From Viscum album (lineage: Eukaryota; Streptophyta; Magnoliopsida; Santalales; Viscaceae), in assembly GCA_963277665.1 (NCBI GenBank), contig OY728130.1, forward strand, positions 1,365,414,393 to 1,365,478,392: a stretch of 64,000 nt of DNA, given 5' to 3'. The translations under genes and the position numbers were made by a program. Below, piece by piece: positions 1 to 11,175 of the stretch (position 1 is the first letter of the stretch; the number at the start of each line of letters is the position of its first letter). The notes below the pieces were generated by a model. That model was given only the letters and a program-made list of their open reading frames with translations, was not told the DNA's origin and ran no database searches.

Positions 1-1601
1 GAATGTGGCTTCTCTGGAGTAGAGGTGAATCCCGGTGGAATGGTAGGTCCAGATGTATCGTTCATTTGATTCCCACTTCTCAATGTGATGGCACTAACAT
101 TCCCCTTTGGATTTGGAGTGGGTTGGGAAGGTAGATTTCCAGAATTCTTAATCACAAGTTCATGGAGGGCGGTGGCAATCTAGCTCATTTGAGTCTTCAA
201 CTCCCTCAGCTCCGAACTTTGACTCTTCATCTCATTCTATTGATTAAGAACAATTTTCTTCAAAAGATCATCAGTATTAGAATCTACCTTTGGTGGAGGA
301 TTCCCTTGTTGTTGGTTTGTTGATGTTTGAGCTTCAAATCTCCTTTGGGGTTGTTGGAAACCCTACTGGTAAGGCAGAGGCTGCTGGAAGTTTTGTTGAA
401 AAGGGGGCCTTTGTTGTTGTCTAGAGCCATACCTCATGTCCAAATGATCTTTCCACCCTTGGTTGTATGTTGGAGCAAATGAATCAAACTTCTTTTGGGG
501 ATATGGTTGTTGTTGCTGCTGAAATGGTCTCCCTGGGAACACTGCTGCGCAATCCTCTGTCTCTTGTAGTTGTGGGAAATAGTCAGTTGGGTGACTTGTC
601 TTAGTGCAAATGCCACAAGGCCTTGAAGGAGGGGGTAGAGATGTCTTTTTTGCCAAAGCAATTTGCCTCACCACAGTGGTCAATTCTTCCAACTTAGTAT
701 CAATCAAATGACTTTCAAGAGAAGAAGGACTTACCTGATGTACTCCCCTGATATGTGGTGTACCTCTATCGCCAAATTGTTGGGAGTTTTGGGCCATGTT
801 ATCAATCAACGCACGTGCAACTACTGGTGTCTTGTCCACCAATTCTCCTCCAGCTGCGGCATCCACCATGCTCCTCTCCATGGGTGTGAGTCCTTCGTAG
901 AAGTATTGGATGAGGATTTGCTCACTAATTTGGTGATATGGGCAGCTTGCACACAACTTCTTGAATCACTACCAATACTCATACATTGAATCCCCTTGTG
1001 CTTGCTTGATCCCCGAAATCTCCTTACCAATGGATGTTTTCCTTGATGCTGGAAAAAATCTCTACAAGAAAAGACGTTTCAAATCTTTCCAACAAGTTAC
1101 ATCTTTGGGTTGTAAATAATACATCCAATTTTTCACAGCTCCATCAAGTGAGAATAGGAATACTCTTAATTTAATTTGATCTTCAGAAACATTTCTTGGT
1201 TTCAAGGTTGAGAATACCACATTAAATTCCTTAAGGTGTTTATTGGGATCCTCACCAGATAATCCATGAAAATTTGGAAGAAGGTGAATTAATCCAGATT
1301 TCAATTCAAAGTCTGATTCGAGATTTGGGTATGCAATACAATTTGATTGATAGTTAATATCTGGTGCAGTCAATTATCGAATGGTTCTATTAAGTTCATT
1401 TCCATTATTTCCAGACATTGGTTCCTCATTTATGTTTGAATTTGAATTTCTTCCAATTTCAATGTTTCTATAAGAGAGGAATTCACCAACTGGTTGAATA
1501 TTGAAACTTCCCGTAGATTGAGAATGTCTGATTCGTTCCCTAAGGCTACGTTCAATCTCAGGGTCAAGATCTAAGAGATCTTCAGGATTAGTTTGTGTCA
1601 T
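1..1601 (-). pseudogene. Athila/Tat-like Ty3 retrotransposon gag, running into protease (partial, broken)
   Basis: This is the nucleocapsid/capsid polyprotein of a plant Ty3/gypsy element, read leftward from an ATG at 1601. One reading frame can be followed over the whole stretch with no frameshift. It is interrupted by stops at 1374-1376, 1062-1064, 969-971, 966-968, 363-365, 237-239 and 180-182. The capsid part (about 1350-1065) has the motif FHGLSGEDPNKHLKEF and a SLDGAVKNWMYYL helix typical of plant retrotransposon gag. A zinc knuckle follows near 560-600 (CGICTKTSHPTDYF), but its last Cys is Phe. Gln-rich spacer follows, and near position 90 the motif VSAITLRSG, which marks the gag-protease boundary in Athila/Tat elements. 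The window edge cuts the protease. Lineage rests on this motif, on the gag type and on the tRNA-Asp-like primer site upstream. Confidence 0.9.
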
Positions 1602-1806
1602 AAATCAAATAAAAATGAAAAGAAATAAAGTGGACCATAGTAAAATAAAAATGAGAAGTTTGAGTTGATGGTCCAAAAAGAAGTAGAAGAAAATAAAAGA
1701 AGAAGAAGAAAAATCGGATTGGGTAAAGAAGGAAGAAAGAAGAGAGGAAGAGAATAAAATGTAAAATAAAATAAATACCTCTAATTGGTTAAAATAATTA
1801 CTTGCC

Positions 1807-1824
1807 TCCCTGGAAATAGTGCCA
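1807..1824 (-). promoter_or_regulatory. Primer-binding site, tRNA-Asp type, degraded
   Basis: On the minus strand the 18 bases read TGGCACTATTTCCAGGGA. This is a mutated match to the tRNA-Asp-primed site used by Athila/Tat elements (TGGCGCC...CGGGGA). It lies about 205 bp upstream of the gag ATG and three bases from the proposed LTR end at 1828, the expected order. Confidence 0.7.
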
Positions 1825-1827
1825 ATT

Positions 1828-3295
1828 TGAAAGGAGCGTTTTCGTGGGCGCCCTCAAATTATTAATGTGATTTTGGGGTACTTAGGTGAAGCAGAGTGGC
1901 TGACCAAGGTCATCTCTCAAAGGAGGAAGTGAATTTAACAACTTATTAAAGGTATTCTAAAAATAAAATAAAAGAGAATAAAATAAAAACACTACTTTAA
2001 AGGATTGGGTTTTTTTTATAGTTTATGAATCTAGAAGAAGTTTTCTGGAAGAATATTGTATATTTTTTTTTGTTTTTAGTTTTGATATGAATTTCGATTG
2101 AAATGACACAACAAGAAGATGTTTTTTTAGAAATCTATTTTAAAAGGCATAATTTATCTAACTCTACCTCTTCATTCACTTATTAATCATTATCATTTAA
2201 ATAAATATCCACTTAATTATGATCCCCTAATTTGTTATCCCTCTAACCCTACGAGAGTTAACTTAACCACAAAGATGAAATTACTTAAACCCTAGGCTAG
2301 CTTCGGAACACGCAATCGCAGCACCCTGCTTCGATTGTTGTTCTAAGGATAGCTTATGGCCAGTGGTTAATTAGAGAAAATATCCATTCTGGAAATGAGG
2401 ATTAATTGTGTTTAGGGATTATATTTTAACTCTACAAATTTATCCTGTGTGGTCTTGTATTACCGATTAAGATTACGTTCTCACAATTTACACAAAATCC
2501 CGACCTCGCGTGTTTTTGTGTTAATTGTTCAATTGCTTACTTAGTTTCTTGTAATTTAAAAACACAATTCATGGATCATATTATGTGAATTATAGTAGCT
2601 CATTTATTCAAAATAATTAAATTAAGAGGGTAGAAGATAGATCGATTACTAAAAGACTACTCTTCCATGGGTGGTGTAATCATCGTAGAAGCATTTTGCA
2701 TGTGCAAAGGTTTATAATGGGTATAACCCAATAACACTTCTACTCAAGAATTCCAGACCAAAGAGGAAGATCAAGAGAATAATAAATTTAAACAAAACAG
2801 AAGAAAATATAATAAATAAAATAATAACAAAGAAGTTTATTACACAAACAAAATCATTACAACATGAAGGAGAAGAAGAAGGCTTCGTCGAAGGGATCCT
2901 TGCTTCAAGACCTACCCTTATTGAAGTGGTTGGATAATTGGAGTGGATCCAATTATCTTATTCCCTCAACTTTCCAATGCACTTACCAACCCCACCAAAT
3001 GAGAAAAACACCAATTTATAGAGTGGTGGGGAGGCTAGGTTCAAAGTGGTTTCAAGTGTGAATGGGGAATCTCGGCCAAATATTTTATGCCAACTTTAAC
3101 CGACCATTTGACCACACAAAAGAGTTAATTGGCCGGAATTCCAGAAGGATAAAATGTTTAGATATGGGTCCTCTATCTCCTCTCCAATTTTGGGCTTAAT
3201 CCAGGTCCATAGGAAGGAGTTATGGCCGAAATACAGAAGCTTCTCCATTCTGCCGAGTCCAGCCCAATCTTTGACTTCATGGCCCATTGTCAACA
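1828..3295 (-). mobile_element. 5' LTR of the Athila/Tat-like element (outer boundary approximate)
   Basis: Non-coding sequence directly upstream of the primer site. On the minus strand the LTR would start with TGTTGACA at 3295 and end with CTCCTTTCA at 1828, giving TG...CA ends and about 1.47 kb. A TATA-like box, CTCTATAAATTG on the minus strand, lies at 3012-3023. No second LTR copy is in the window to prove the outer end, so the 3295 boundary is inferred. The short frames at 2864-3061 and 3096-3296 have no family match and are treated as chance. Confidence 0.6.
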
Positions 3296-3564
3296 AAAAA
3301 ATGCACTCTTTAGCTCTAGTGTCTTGAATAAAGGTTGTATATAATTATGTTAGGAACACTGTTACAAAATTTCAAATTCAAATAATAAATATAAAAATAT
3401 TTATCTTCGAAATACTACAGTGCACTATAAAGGGTAAAACTGGAATTTTCACCAAATTTTCAAATGAATGATCAAATCCCAAATATTTTATAAATAAACA
3501 TATTTAACACAATGTGAGGAAATTATATCATTTATTATCAATAAAATATTCAAAAAAATAGTGT
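3296..3564. other. AT-rich junction between two retrotransposons
   Basis: About 270 bp between the Athila-like LTR and the broken 3' end of the next element. I see no coding frame, no clear LTR terminus and no target duplication. It may be flanking DNA or further decayed LTR. Confidence 0.4.
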
Positions 3565-4445
3565 TTTATCATGCAGTAACCAATATTCTCTTCAACTCTT
3601 AGAAACTTTCTTCACACTTCTTTTTCCAGATTAACTTGACCCCTTTTCGAGTTAACTTGGTTAGTGGATTAGAAAGTTATAAATTTTTTTCACAAACCTC
3701 CTATAATATCCCACTAAACAAAGGAAACTACGAATCTCAGTTACTGTTGTAGGATGATTCCACTCCTCCACAACCTTTGTCTTCGCAGGGTCAACTGAGA
3801 ATCCTTCATTGGTTATAATGTGACCCAAGAAAACAACTTATCATAACCAAAATTCACATTTTATAAAATTCCCAAATAGACTATCCTTACTCATAGTTTT
3901 AAATATAACTCTTATATGATCCTCATGCTTCTAGTTAATTTTGGAATATATTAGAATATCATCAATAAAAACTACCATAAAGTTATCAAGGTAGTCCTTA
4001 AAGACTCTATTCATCAAATCCATAAAAATAGATGAATAATTAGTCAAACTGAAGGGCATAACAACAAAATCATAATGCCTATAACTTGATCAGAAGGTGG
4101 TATTTGGAATATCTTTGTTCTTCCCCCTCAATTGATGATAACCAGATCGAAGTTCAATCTTGGAGAAGAATTGAGCCCTGTGAAGAGGGTATTTGTTCTT
4201 CATTGTGATCCCATTAAGTTCTCTATAATCAATGAATAACCACATTGATCCATCATTATTCTTCACAAAGAGAATATGTGCTTTCCAAGGAGACACAATT
4301 GGCCAGATAAACTCTTTCAAAAGATCTTAGAGCTGTTTCTTTAAATATTCTAGCTCCACATTTTCCATTTTATATAGGGTCTTTGATATCGGTTTGGATC
4401 TAGGAATGAGTTCAATGGAGAACTCTACCTCTCTTTCTAGGGGAG
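3565..4445 (-). pseudogene. Reverse transcriptase of the 3' truncated Tekay-like element
   Basis: Remnant of the polymerase that copies element RNA into DNA. From the N-terminal side it shows REVEFSIELIPRSKPISK (about 4440-4385), then [18 protein letters not shown] and the IDYRELNG block (4320-4220). Next come [14 protein letters not shown], the catalytic box as [11 protein letters not shown] (about 3975-3940), FLGHIITNEGF, and the connection motif LTKLTRKGVK (about 3650-3620). About ten residues are missing between KNKYPLHR and FFSKIEL. Stops and frame changes make it non-functional, although the two catalytic aspartates of the FIDD box remain. Homology fades after the motif LKRILVTA near 3565. 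Confidence 0.88.
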
Positions 4446-4479
4446 GTATAGGTAACTCCTCAGGAAATACGTCAATGTA

Positions 4480-4985
4480 TTCATGAATGATGGGGACATT
4501 CTATGTTCGTATACTTTCATTTCCTTCTTCATCTTCACCGACCAATTTCATAAAGAAGGCTATGGGTGGTGCTTCTAGACAAAGCTCAGGTCGATATATC
4601 TCTCTTTTAAAAACAACTATTGGTTTTCCATTCAAGATTACTGATATTTCATTAATTCTACAGTTGATCTTAGTATTATAATTTGAGATCCAGTCCATCC
4701 CTAGTATAATGTTAAATTCCAACATGGGAATGACTAATAGATTTGCGATAAGATTATGCTCACCAAAGTAAATACTAGAGTTTCTATACACTGTTGATTA
4801 TTAGATAATCCCTCCAGGATTATTGACTAATAAATCTACTTATAGAAGTTCAAGGATTGATTCTATATTCTTTACAAACTTGGAGGAAATAAAGGAATGT
4901 GTTGAACCAGAATCAAACAAAGTACTTTCTAGCTTTGAGAGAACAATGATATTACCTGCCAACATATCATTTGGAGCTTCAAATT
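4480..4985 (-). pseudogene. Retroviral-type aspartic protease of the Tekay-like element
   Basis: A 96-residue open stretch (4791-4501) carries the C-terminal half of the protease, with the conserved motif IILGMDWISNYN. Upstream, to about 4985, lie frameshifted remnants of the N-terminal half. In the reading I could follow there, the active-site loop looks like FDSGSTHSFI with stops around it. It sits between the gag zinc knuckles and RT, the normal Ty3 order. Confidence 0.75.
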
Positions 4986-5039
4986 TATCCATCATGATAT
5001 AAAAAACACTACCTTTTCCCTTGTCCTATTCTTAGGTTG

Positions 5040-6064
5040 ATGGTAATTCCCCTCCATTAACTTCAAATTTGAACAATGATTGGAAAAGTGCCCAAGCTAT
5101 CCACACTTGAAGCATTGGACTTCATGCTAAGCCTGCACTATCTTCCCTTTTTAATTAGTGTCGAGAAGTTGTGGATTCACCTCACTACAAAAGTTCTGAG
5201 CAATATGGCCTTCTCTTCCACACTTGTAACATTTCTCACTCCCAAGAAATCAGTTCCCTAAATGCCTTTTCCCGCATTTGTTTCATGTGGATAGTTTCAA
5301 TTGCTTTCCTCTTATTCCTTGATCAAATCTCCTCCCCAAGTTTGTCTCCAAAGATCTATTCTTTTCATTAAATCTATGGGACCAATGTGTCTCTCCAAAT
5401 TCCAATTCAAATTTTATATCACTCCTCATGATCTTCTCATAATTGACATAGTCTCGGTTGGTAAGATTCTTCTATAGATGAGGTCTTAGTCTACCAAAGA
5501 ATCTATCAAACTTCCCATTAATATCCATGACAAAGATAGAGGTGTTATGGGAAAGTCTTGTGAAGTTCATCTAATAGATTCCCACATATTCATTTTCATT
5601 TTGCCTCAACTCTAGTAATTCCTTCTCCATTTTCATTCACATTGAATAGGGGAAATATTTTTTTGAAAAAGGTTCCCCTGAACTCTTCCCACTCCATATC
5701 TTCAAACTCCCCTCTTGGCTTCATGTTTTTAACCAGTGTCCACCACTGATCATATTATCCCTCTAAGAGGTACACAACTAGGGTGACTTTCTCTTATTCC
5801 GAACAATGAAGTACATAAAAGATATTTTCTATAGAGATTATCCACTGTTCAATAATCAATGGGTTGGTAGATCCACTAAAAGAAGGTGTTCATTGACGCA
5901 TAAAGTAATCAATGAAAAGTTGTTCCCTTTGAGGTGAATCTGGTCTCTTGGCTTGATTCAATTTATTTTACATAACTCAAGTCATTTGATTCATCATTAT
6001 CTAAAGTTTTCCATTTTGGCTTCCATCGGAAGGCCATCAATTCCTCGTCCATTTCACTCACCAT
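5040..6064 (-). pseudogene. gag with two CCHC zinc knuckles, Tekay-like element
   Basis: Remnant of the structural protein. The likely start is an ATG at 6064 (MVSEMDEELMAFRWKP). The capsid core has IIEQWIISIENIF, a QWWTLVKNM block and MEWEEFRGTFFKKIFP (about 5850-5660), the arrangement of plant gypsy gag. Two zinc knuckles follow. The first, CYKCGREGHIAQNFC (5231-5187), has one extra residue before the last Cys. The second, C-F-K-C-G-stop-L-G-H-F-S-N-H-C (5114-5073), has correct CX2CX4HX4C spacing with a stop in the loop. Several other stops break the frame. Confidence 0.82.
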
Positions 6065-6547
6065 TTATGATGTTTATTCTATTTCCCGCTATTTTATAAA
6101 AGAAGAATACCTTAGTGAGAAACATGTTTAATTTAATAATATTATAATTATAAAGGGATTTAATGTCTTAAAACATAATTTTTAAATATTTTATTCTTTA
6201 AAAACAATTACATTTTCTATAAATACTTCATAATAGTTCATAAAAAGCTTGTGATTAACCAAACACATCCCTTAGGAGTGTCAAAATAGGAGTGCAACAA
6301 AGCCCGTTGTTATGAACTAGTTCCCTTTAGAGTCTATCTCAAAGTGGTGTTTTTGGGTTTTACCCCTAGATACATCTATGCCAGAGCCAGATCCACCTGT
6401 TTGTATCCAGATATAGATTTCTTTACTCAGAAACCACTTACTTAATATTTCACCAAAATACTAGGATGTTTTCCTATATTATAACTTGTACCTAAGGTTA
6501 TTCCTAAAGTTTTCAAAACCCATTTCCCAAAAATAACTAAACCTTCC

Positions 6548-6561
6548 TTTGATACCAACTA
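6548..6561 (-). promoter_or_regulatory. Primer-binding site, tRNA-iMet type
   Basis: The minus strand reads TTGGTATCAAAGG just inside the LTR end, a close match to the initiator-tRNA-Met-primed site (TGGTATCAGAGC) common to plant chromoviruses and copia elements. It fixes the LTR 3' boundary to about 6562. Confidence 0.8.
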
Positions 6562-8933
6562 TGGAATTCCACATTTTTATTACATAACTTTCCATTTACA
6601 TTATACAAAACAAAGAATCTTTTAAAGTTTAGTTTCTTGGAAACAAGGTACATAAAACATGAAAACATAAAACATTCATTTAATTCACTTGAATGGATTA
6701 TTAATTGGTTCAAAATAAGTACTATTACTTCATCTCATAACCTGGAGACATACATCAAAGGAAAGGGTGAGCATAAGGCCTGGTAAGGGAAAACAAGGGC
6801 AACAATTTACTTGTGATCTTGAGGAATATCAATAAGAACTTGAGAAAACACATAAAGGCATGCGAAAGAGACATATAATATTAATAATAATGTGAATCAT
6901 AACTTTTAAATGTGGATACAAAATTTAATTGAGTCATTCATAATCATATCACAAGGATTTATCACCGAGGTGTCATAAAAATTACAAAGGTTATTCACCA
7001 AGGCATCATAAAACATGTCATCTTTAGAGATTAAATTATTTGCCCAATGAATTAGAGTGATATCAGGGAACAAAATTAATATGTATTAATTAATATGATC
7101 CACATATATCATAATAAAACATTTCATAAATAACCTCTAGAGAATAAAATAAATGAGTTTCATATCAAAATCATGATGTTTTAAAAAGTGCTTAAAAACA
7201 TGATCATTATGTCATTTATAATCCATAGAAAGGGAATGAGGATTTTATGTATGTAAATTACAAAATAAAATAAATAATTATTATATCTTGGTGAATAACC
7301 CTAGAAACAAAAGAGGTTTGGGTATTCATATAAAGAAAATAAAATAATTTCTTGAGAAAAAAGAGAAATTTTGTGAGGAAAATTCGGCAGCATAATGAGT
7401 AAGAAACATGGATTTAGAAAACATTAAAAAGAGAGAGGAAAATAATATACCATTAATAAAATAATATTAATATATTAAAGTGATATAATAAAATGTATAT
7501 AATAACATAGTATATAAATTTTAAAGACATACCACATAAAAAGGGAACTTGAAAGGAAAAGAGAAGTTGAGATTTCCCTTACCTTGAATAGTGTTCCTAA
7601 AACTCAAAGATTAGGACCTTGGGGGATTGAGGAAACCTTGTTAGGATTCCTTGAGAGGTAAAACAATCATATCTTTATATAGTATTAATTTTCAATGAAA
7701 TATAATTGAGAAATTGTGGGTATTTATAGCAAAAGTGAGGGATTTTTTATTGATTTCCTTAGACACCTCGATAGTGGTATTTGTAAAACCATGGGATTTC
7801 CCATGATATTTCCCATGGTATTGGCCACTTGGGATTCCTATTATGTAATTTTAATCCAAAAGAGTCAGCCAAAATTTTAAATTACTCATTACATCATTAT
7901 GATGTCATTAAATATACTGAAAACTCAAAATTGTATTTGTACTATTCACTAAAAAAAATATTTTAGAAAATTATCACAAATACACCCTAAACTAATTTTG
8001 ATGTGATGATTTAAAAAATTATATTTATTTTATCATAATAATTATCTAATAATTATAAATTTAACTTTTAAATATAAAAAACCTTATTTATTAAAAATAA
8101 TAGCGGACAGAAAATACATAGTAAAATGCATAGTGAAATTTCTAACACTTGAAAAAAATAAAATTATTTTATTATTTAAATTTAAATAAGAGTGTTTTAA
8201 TCATATTATTTCATTAAAATAAACATTATTAATAATACCTTATCCCATTATAATTATTATATATTTTCTGAAAAGTACAATTTCTATCTGAAAAATCAAT
8301 TTATCAAATTCGTCATATTTTTTAGAAAAACTAAACTCAAAATGGAAATGATAGAACACAAATTTTATTTATAAAATGGTATTATAAAATAAGTATCTAA
8401 GGCCTTGAAAAATAACCCCTTATAACACCCTTATATGACCTAAGGGTGAGGTGTGCGATAGTGATAGACTCATGGGGCGGCTCGACAAACATCGCCTGAG
8501 TGGTAATCTCCACTAACTTGAACTTCTCTCATAGGTGATTTCATTCAAGATTAACATGTCGATGTTTGGATTGGGATTGGTCAAGAGTGAATCCCAAATG
8601 TGCTTCCTCCCTCCCAACTTCCAACAAACGGGATTCATACGACACAACTCTATTAGATGAGGCCATCGACTCTTCTTTCTACATTAATTAACCATTACCA
8701 TTTTTATTTATAATAATAATTATAATGTTAAAATTATTATTAATAGTATTATTTCCAATGGTCATATTGACTAATGGTCATAATTGAAAAATTTTTATAT
8801 AACGTTCGAAACCCAATGGTCACATTTCAATTATACTCACTTCATTATTAAAGGGATATAGTTTTGTTGAGTACAAAATAATATAACACATTTTCAGGAA
8901 ACAATTATCATTCAAAAAGTTTGGGTCGTTTCA
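6562..8933 (-). mobile_element. 5' LTR (2.4 kb) of the truncated Tekay-like element
   Basis: It starts on the minus strand with TGAAACGACCC at 8933 and ends with CCA at 6562 beside the primer site. It is homologous to the LTRs at 11176-13667, 27005-29489 and 50095-52952. Shared blocks include the Pol II promoter region (GCTATAAATA, minus, 7730-7721), a donor-like CAAG/GTAAGG at 7583/7582 and an acceptor-like CCAG/GTTATG at 6742/6741. A segment near 8440-8670 resembling CTAAGGGTGAGGTGTGCGA is also shared with the other copies. No coding sequence is seen. Confidence 0.85.
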
Positions 8934-11175
8934 ATGTTAGATGGAAACTGATCCTCACTGAGGAGGAGTGAGTTGTGTGGATGAAGGAGCGACAGACGAG
9001 GGAGGGATCCTTCAATTAATCCAAGTCCAACAACTGACACTTCCAATCACCACACCAAAATATTGAATACAGGGACAATGGAAATTGAAGGGATGGATCG
9101 TGATCTGGCGATGACCGTAAGGGCCAATGACACTACTGTGAAAAAATGGGTCATTAATCCAAATATTACATCAATAGGCTAAAAATTTCGATTTCTATCT
9201 AATATGGAGTGACTGTGATGATCCCATGCTCCTTATGGACAAGACATGCATTGTGATGCCCAATTCCCCACTTTCATGATGTAGTCCTCTCTAGATGGTC
9301 GAGGTGAAAGTCTTTACACAATAGGATTAGAAGCAAGAACATGACGAGGATCTATGGTATATCAACATTAGTTCCATAAACCACATGATTGGTTCTCTCA
9401 CTTTCTTCTCCGAGATCAACTCTGGGATCCACACCACATTCAATTTTGGTGATGGATATGTCATCAACATTGAGGGGTGAAAAATGATCATGTTCACCTA
9501 TAAGACTGGTGATCACCACATACTGACGGGGGTGTACCATCCTGAGACTCACCACCAACATCATTAACATCAATCAACTTAATGAGAACGGTTTCCAGAT
9601 ATTGATTGATGAGGGCATCCTGAGGATTAAAAACTAGGACCGACACTTGATATCCAAGGTGAAGTGCTTCCCCAGACAAATGTACAAGCTCAGACTCAAA
9701 ATTTCACAACCAGTATGATTGTCGACATGGGGATCAAAGAAGGAATGGTGCTGGCATGCGAGGTATGACCACATGAATTTGCAGGCTCTACACAAGCTCT
9801 CTCAATGTGATATGGTGTGATGGTTGTCATGGATTGATCAGGTGGATCAAGTCTGCAACAACTGCCTCACTAGGAAGCAACAACAAGTGTTTTTCCTCGA
9901 TCAAGTGAAGCATCATGTAGAACAAGTCCTCGAACCTATCCATGGTGACCTCTATGGGCTGATCACATCAATGAAACCTAGCGGGAACTATTACTTTATG
10001 TTGCTCATGGATGAAATGATTCGCTACATGTGGCTCAATCTACTCATGATCAAAGACCAAGCTCTGATGGAAATCAGATAATTTCAGGCCACAGTGGAGG
10101 GGGAGACATGGCGCAAGATGAAGGTCCTCTACATTGATCGTGGCAGTGAGTTCACTTTAGTGGAACTCAATGAATACTATGTCAAACATGGCATACAATG
10201 ACAACTCATAACTCTCTATTCAATACAATAGAACGAGCTCATTGAACGATGAAACCAAGATGTGGTTTCCATGGATCGAAGCATGTTGAAGGAAAAGATC
10301 CTTCCTAGGATGTTATTAGGTGAGGACTTCTACACCGCCTTCTTCATCCTCAACCAAGAGCCGACACGAATCCTTGATGGGATAATATCGTACGGGGCCT
10401 GACATGGAAAATGACTGATGGTGCACTTTCTTTGCACCTCTGGTTGCACTACGCATGTCAAGATTGCGAAGGATCACCTAAAGAAATTGGATTAATAGAG
10501 TACGCTAATGATCTTCATAGAGTATGAGTCCAGATCCAAGGCATACTACATGTACGATCCTGTTAGCAAGAGCTTTCATGCAACACATGACGTTATCTTT
10601 GACGAGGCGAAGCAGTATGACTGGAGTGCTGATGACAAACAAGGTGTGTTGAGTAGTGGGGATCCATTCAACATCAAGCACACTATGTTATATAGATAAA
10701 GGATAGAGAAGAACAAAAACACTTTTTAAGACCCAATATCATCACTCACACCCACTAGCATGCGCCCTACAGACACAATGACACCAGACATGTTTGAGGT
10801 GATGTATGTGACATCACCCACAGTGGAGTTTGCCTCATCGCCATCCAACATAATGGAAGCACTCGATGTAGATTATGAAGACACACCTCTTTAGTTTCTA
10901 ACCACCTAGGTTTTCACTATGTGAGTTTGAATATAGTGAGCTACACTTCACTACATTCAACAAGCCAACCTCCTATAGTGAAGTAGGACAATACCCATGT
11001 TGGCGCAAGGAGATGCAGCCAAGGAAATCATCATCTGGGGAAATTAGGAAGAAGTAGAAGAAGGATTTTATTATGTGTTTCAACATCAAAATATCTCTTG
11101 AGTCCCTAGGCACAAGAAAAAAGGCGTTCCTTTAGAGGCTCAATAGTATGTCAGCATCTGACATGGAAAAACCTA
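8934..11175 (+). pseudogene. Ty1/copia gag-protease-integrase, left half of a split element
   Basis: Plus-strand copia polyprotein, truncated on the left by the chromovirus LTR. The end of gag has LTEEE near 8955 and a ruined zinc knuckle (9128-9169: first Cys is a stop, last Cys is Tyr). The protease reads WYINISSINHMIG from 9355; the catalytic Asp-Thr-Gly is Asn-Ile-Ser. The pre-integrase segment has WHARYDHMNLQALHKL (about 9750) and a CNNCLTRKQQ zinc motif (about 9850). The integrase core keeps all three acidic residues: HGDLYG (about 9940), YIDRGSEF (about 10130) and NELIER (about 10235). The tail has SRSKAYYMYDPVSK and HDVIFDEAKQYDW (10508-10630). Stops are scattered. The frame fades in the region before RT, near 11030; RT itself is missing. 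Confidence 0.88.

Larger units (their letters stand above)
3565..8933 (-). mobile_element. Tekay-like chromovirus (Ty3/gypsy), 3' half missing
   Basis: Read leftward, the order is LTR (8933-6562), primer site, gag, protease and RT. The coding remnant stops just after RT at about 3565. RNase H, integrase, chromodomain and the second LTR are absent, so the element was truncated or deleted at that point. Its 5' LTR end, TGAAACGACCC on the minus strand at 8933, abuts copia gag sequence, so it probably inserted into that older copia element. Confidence 0.85.
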
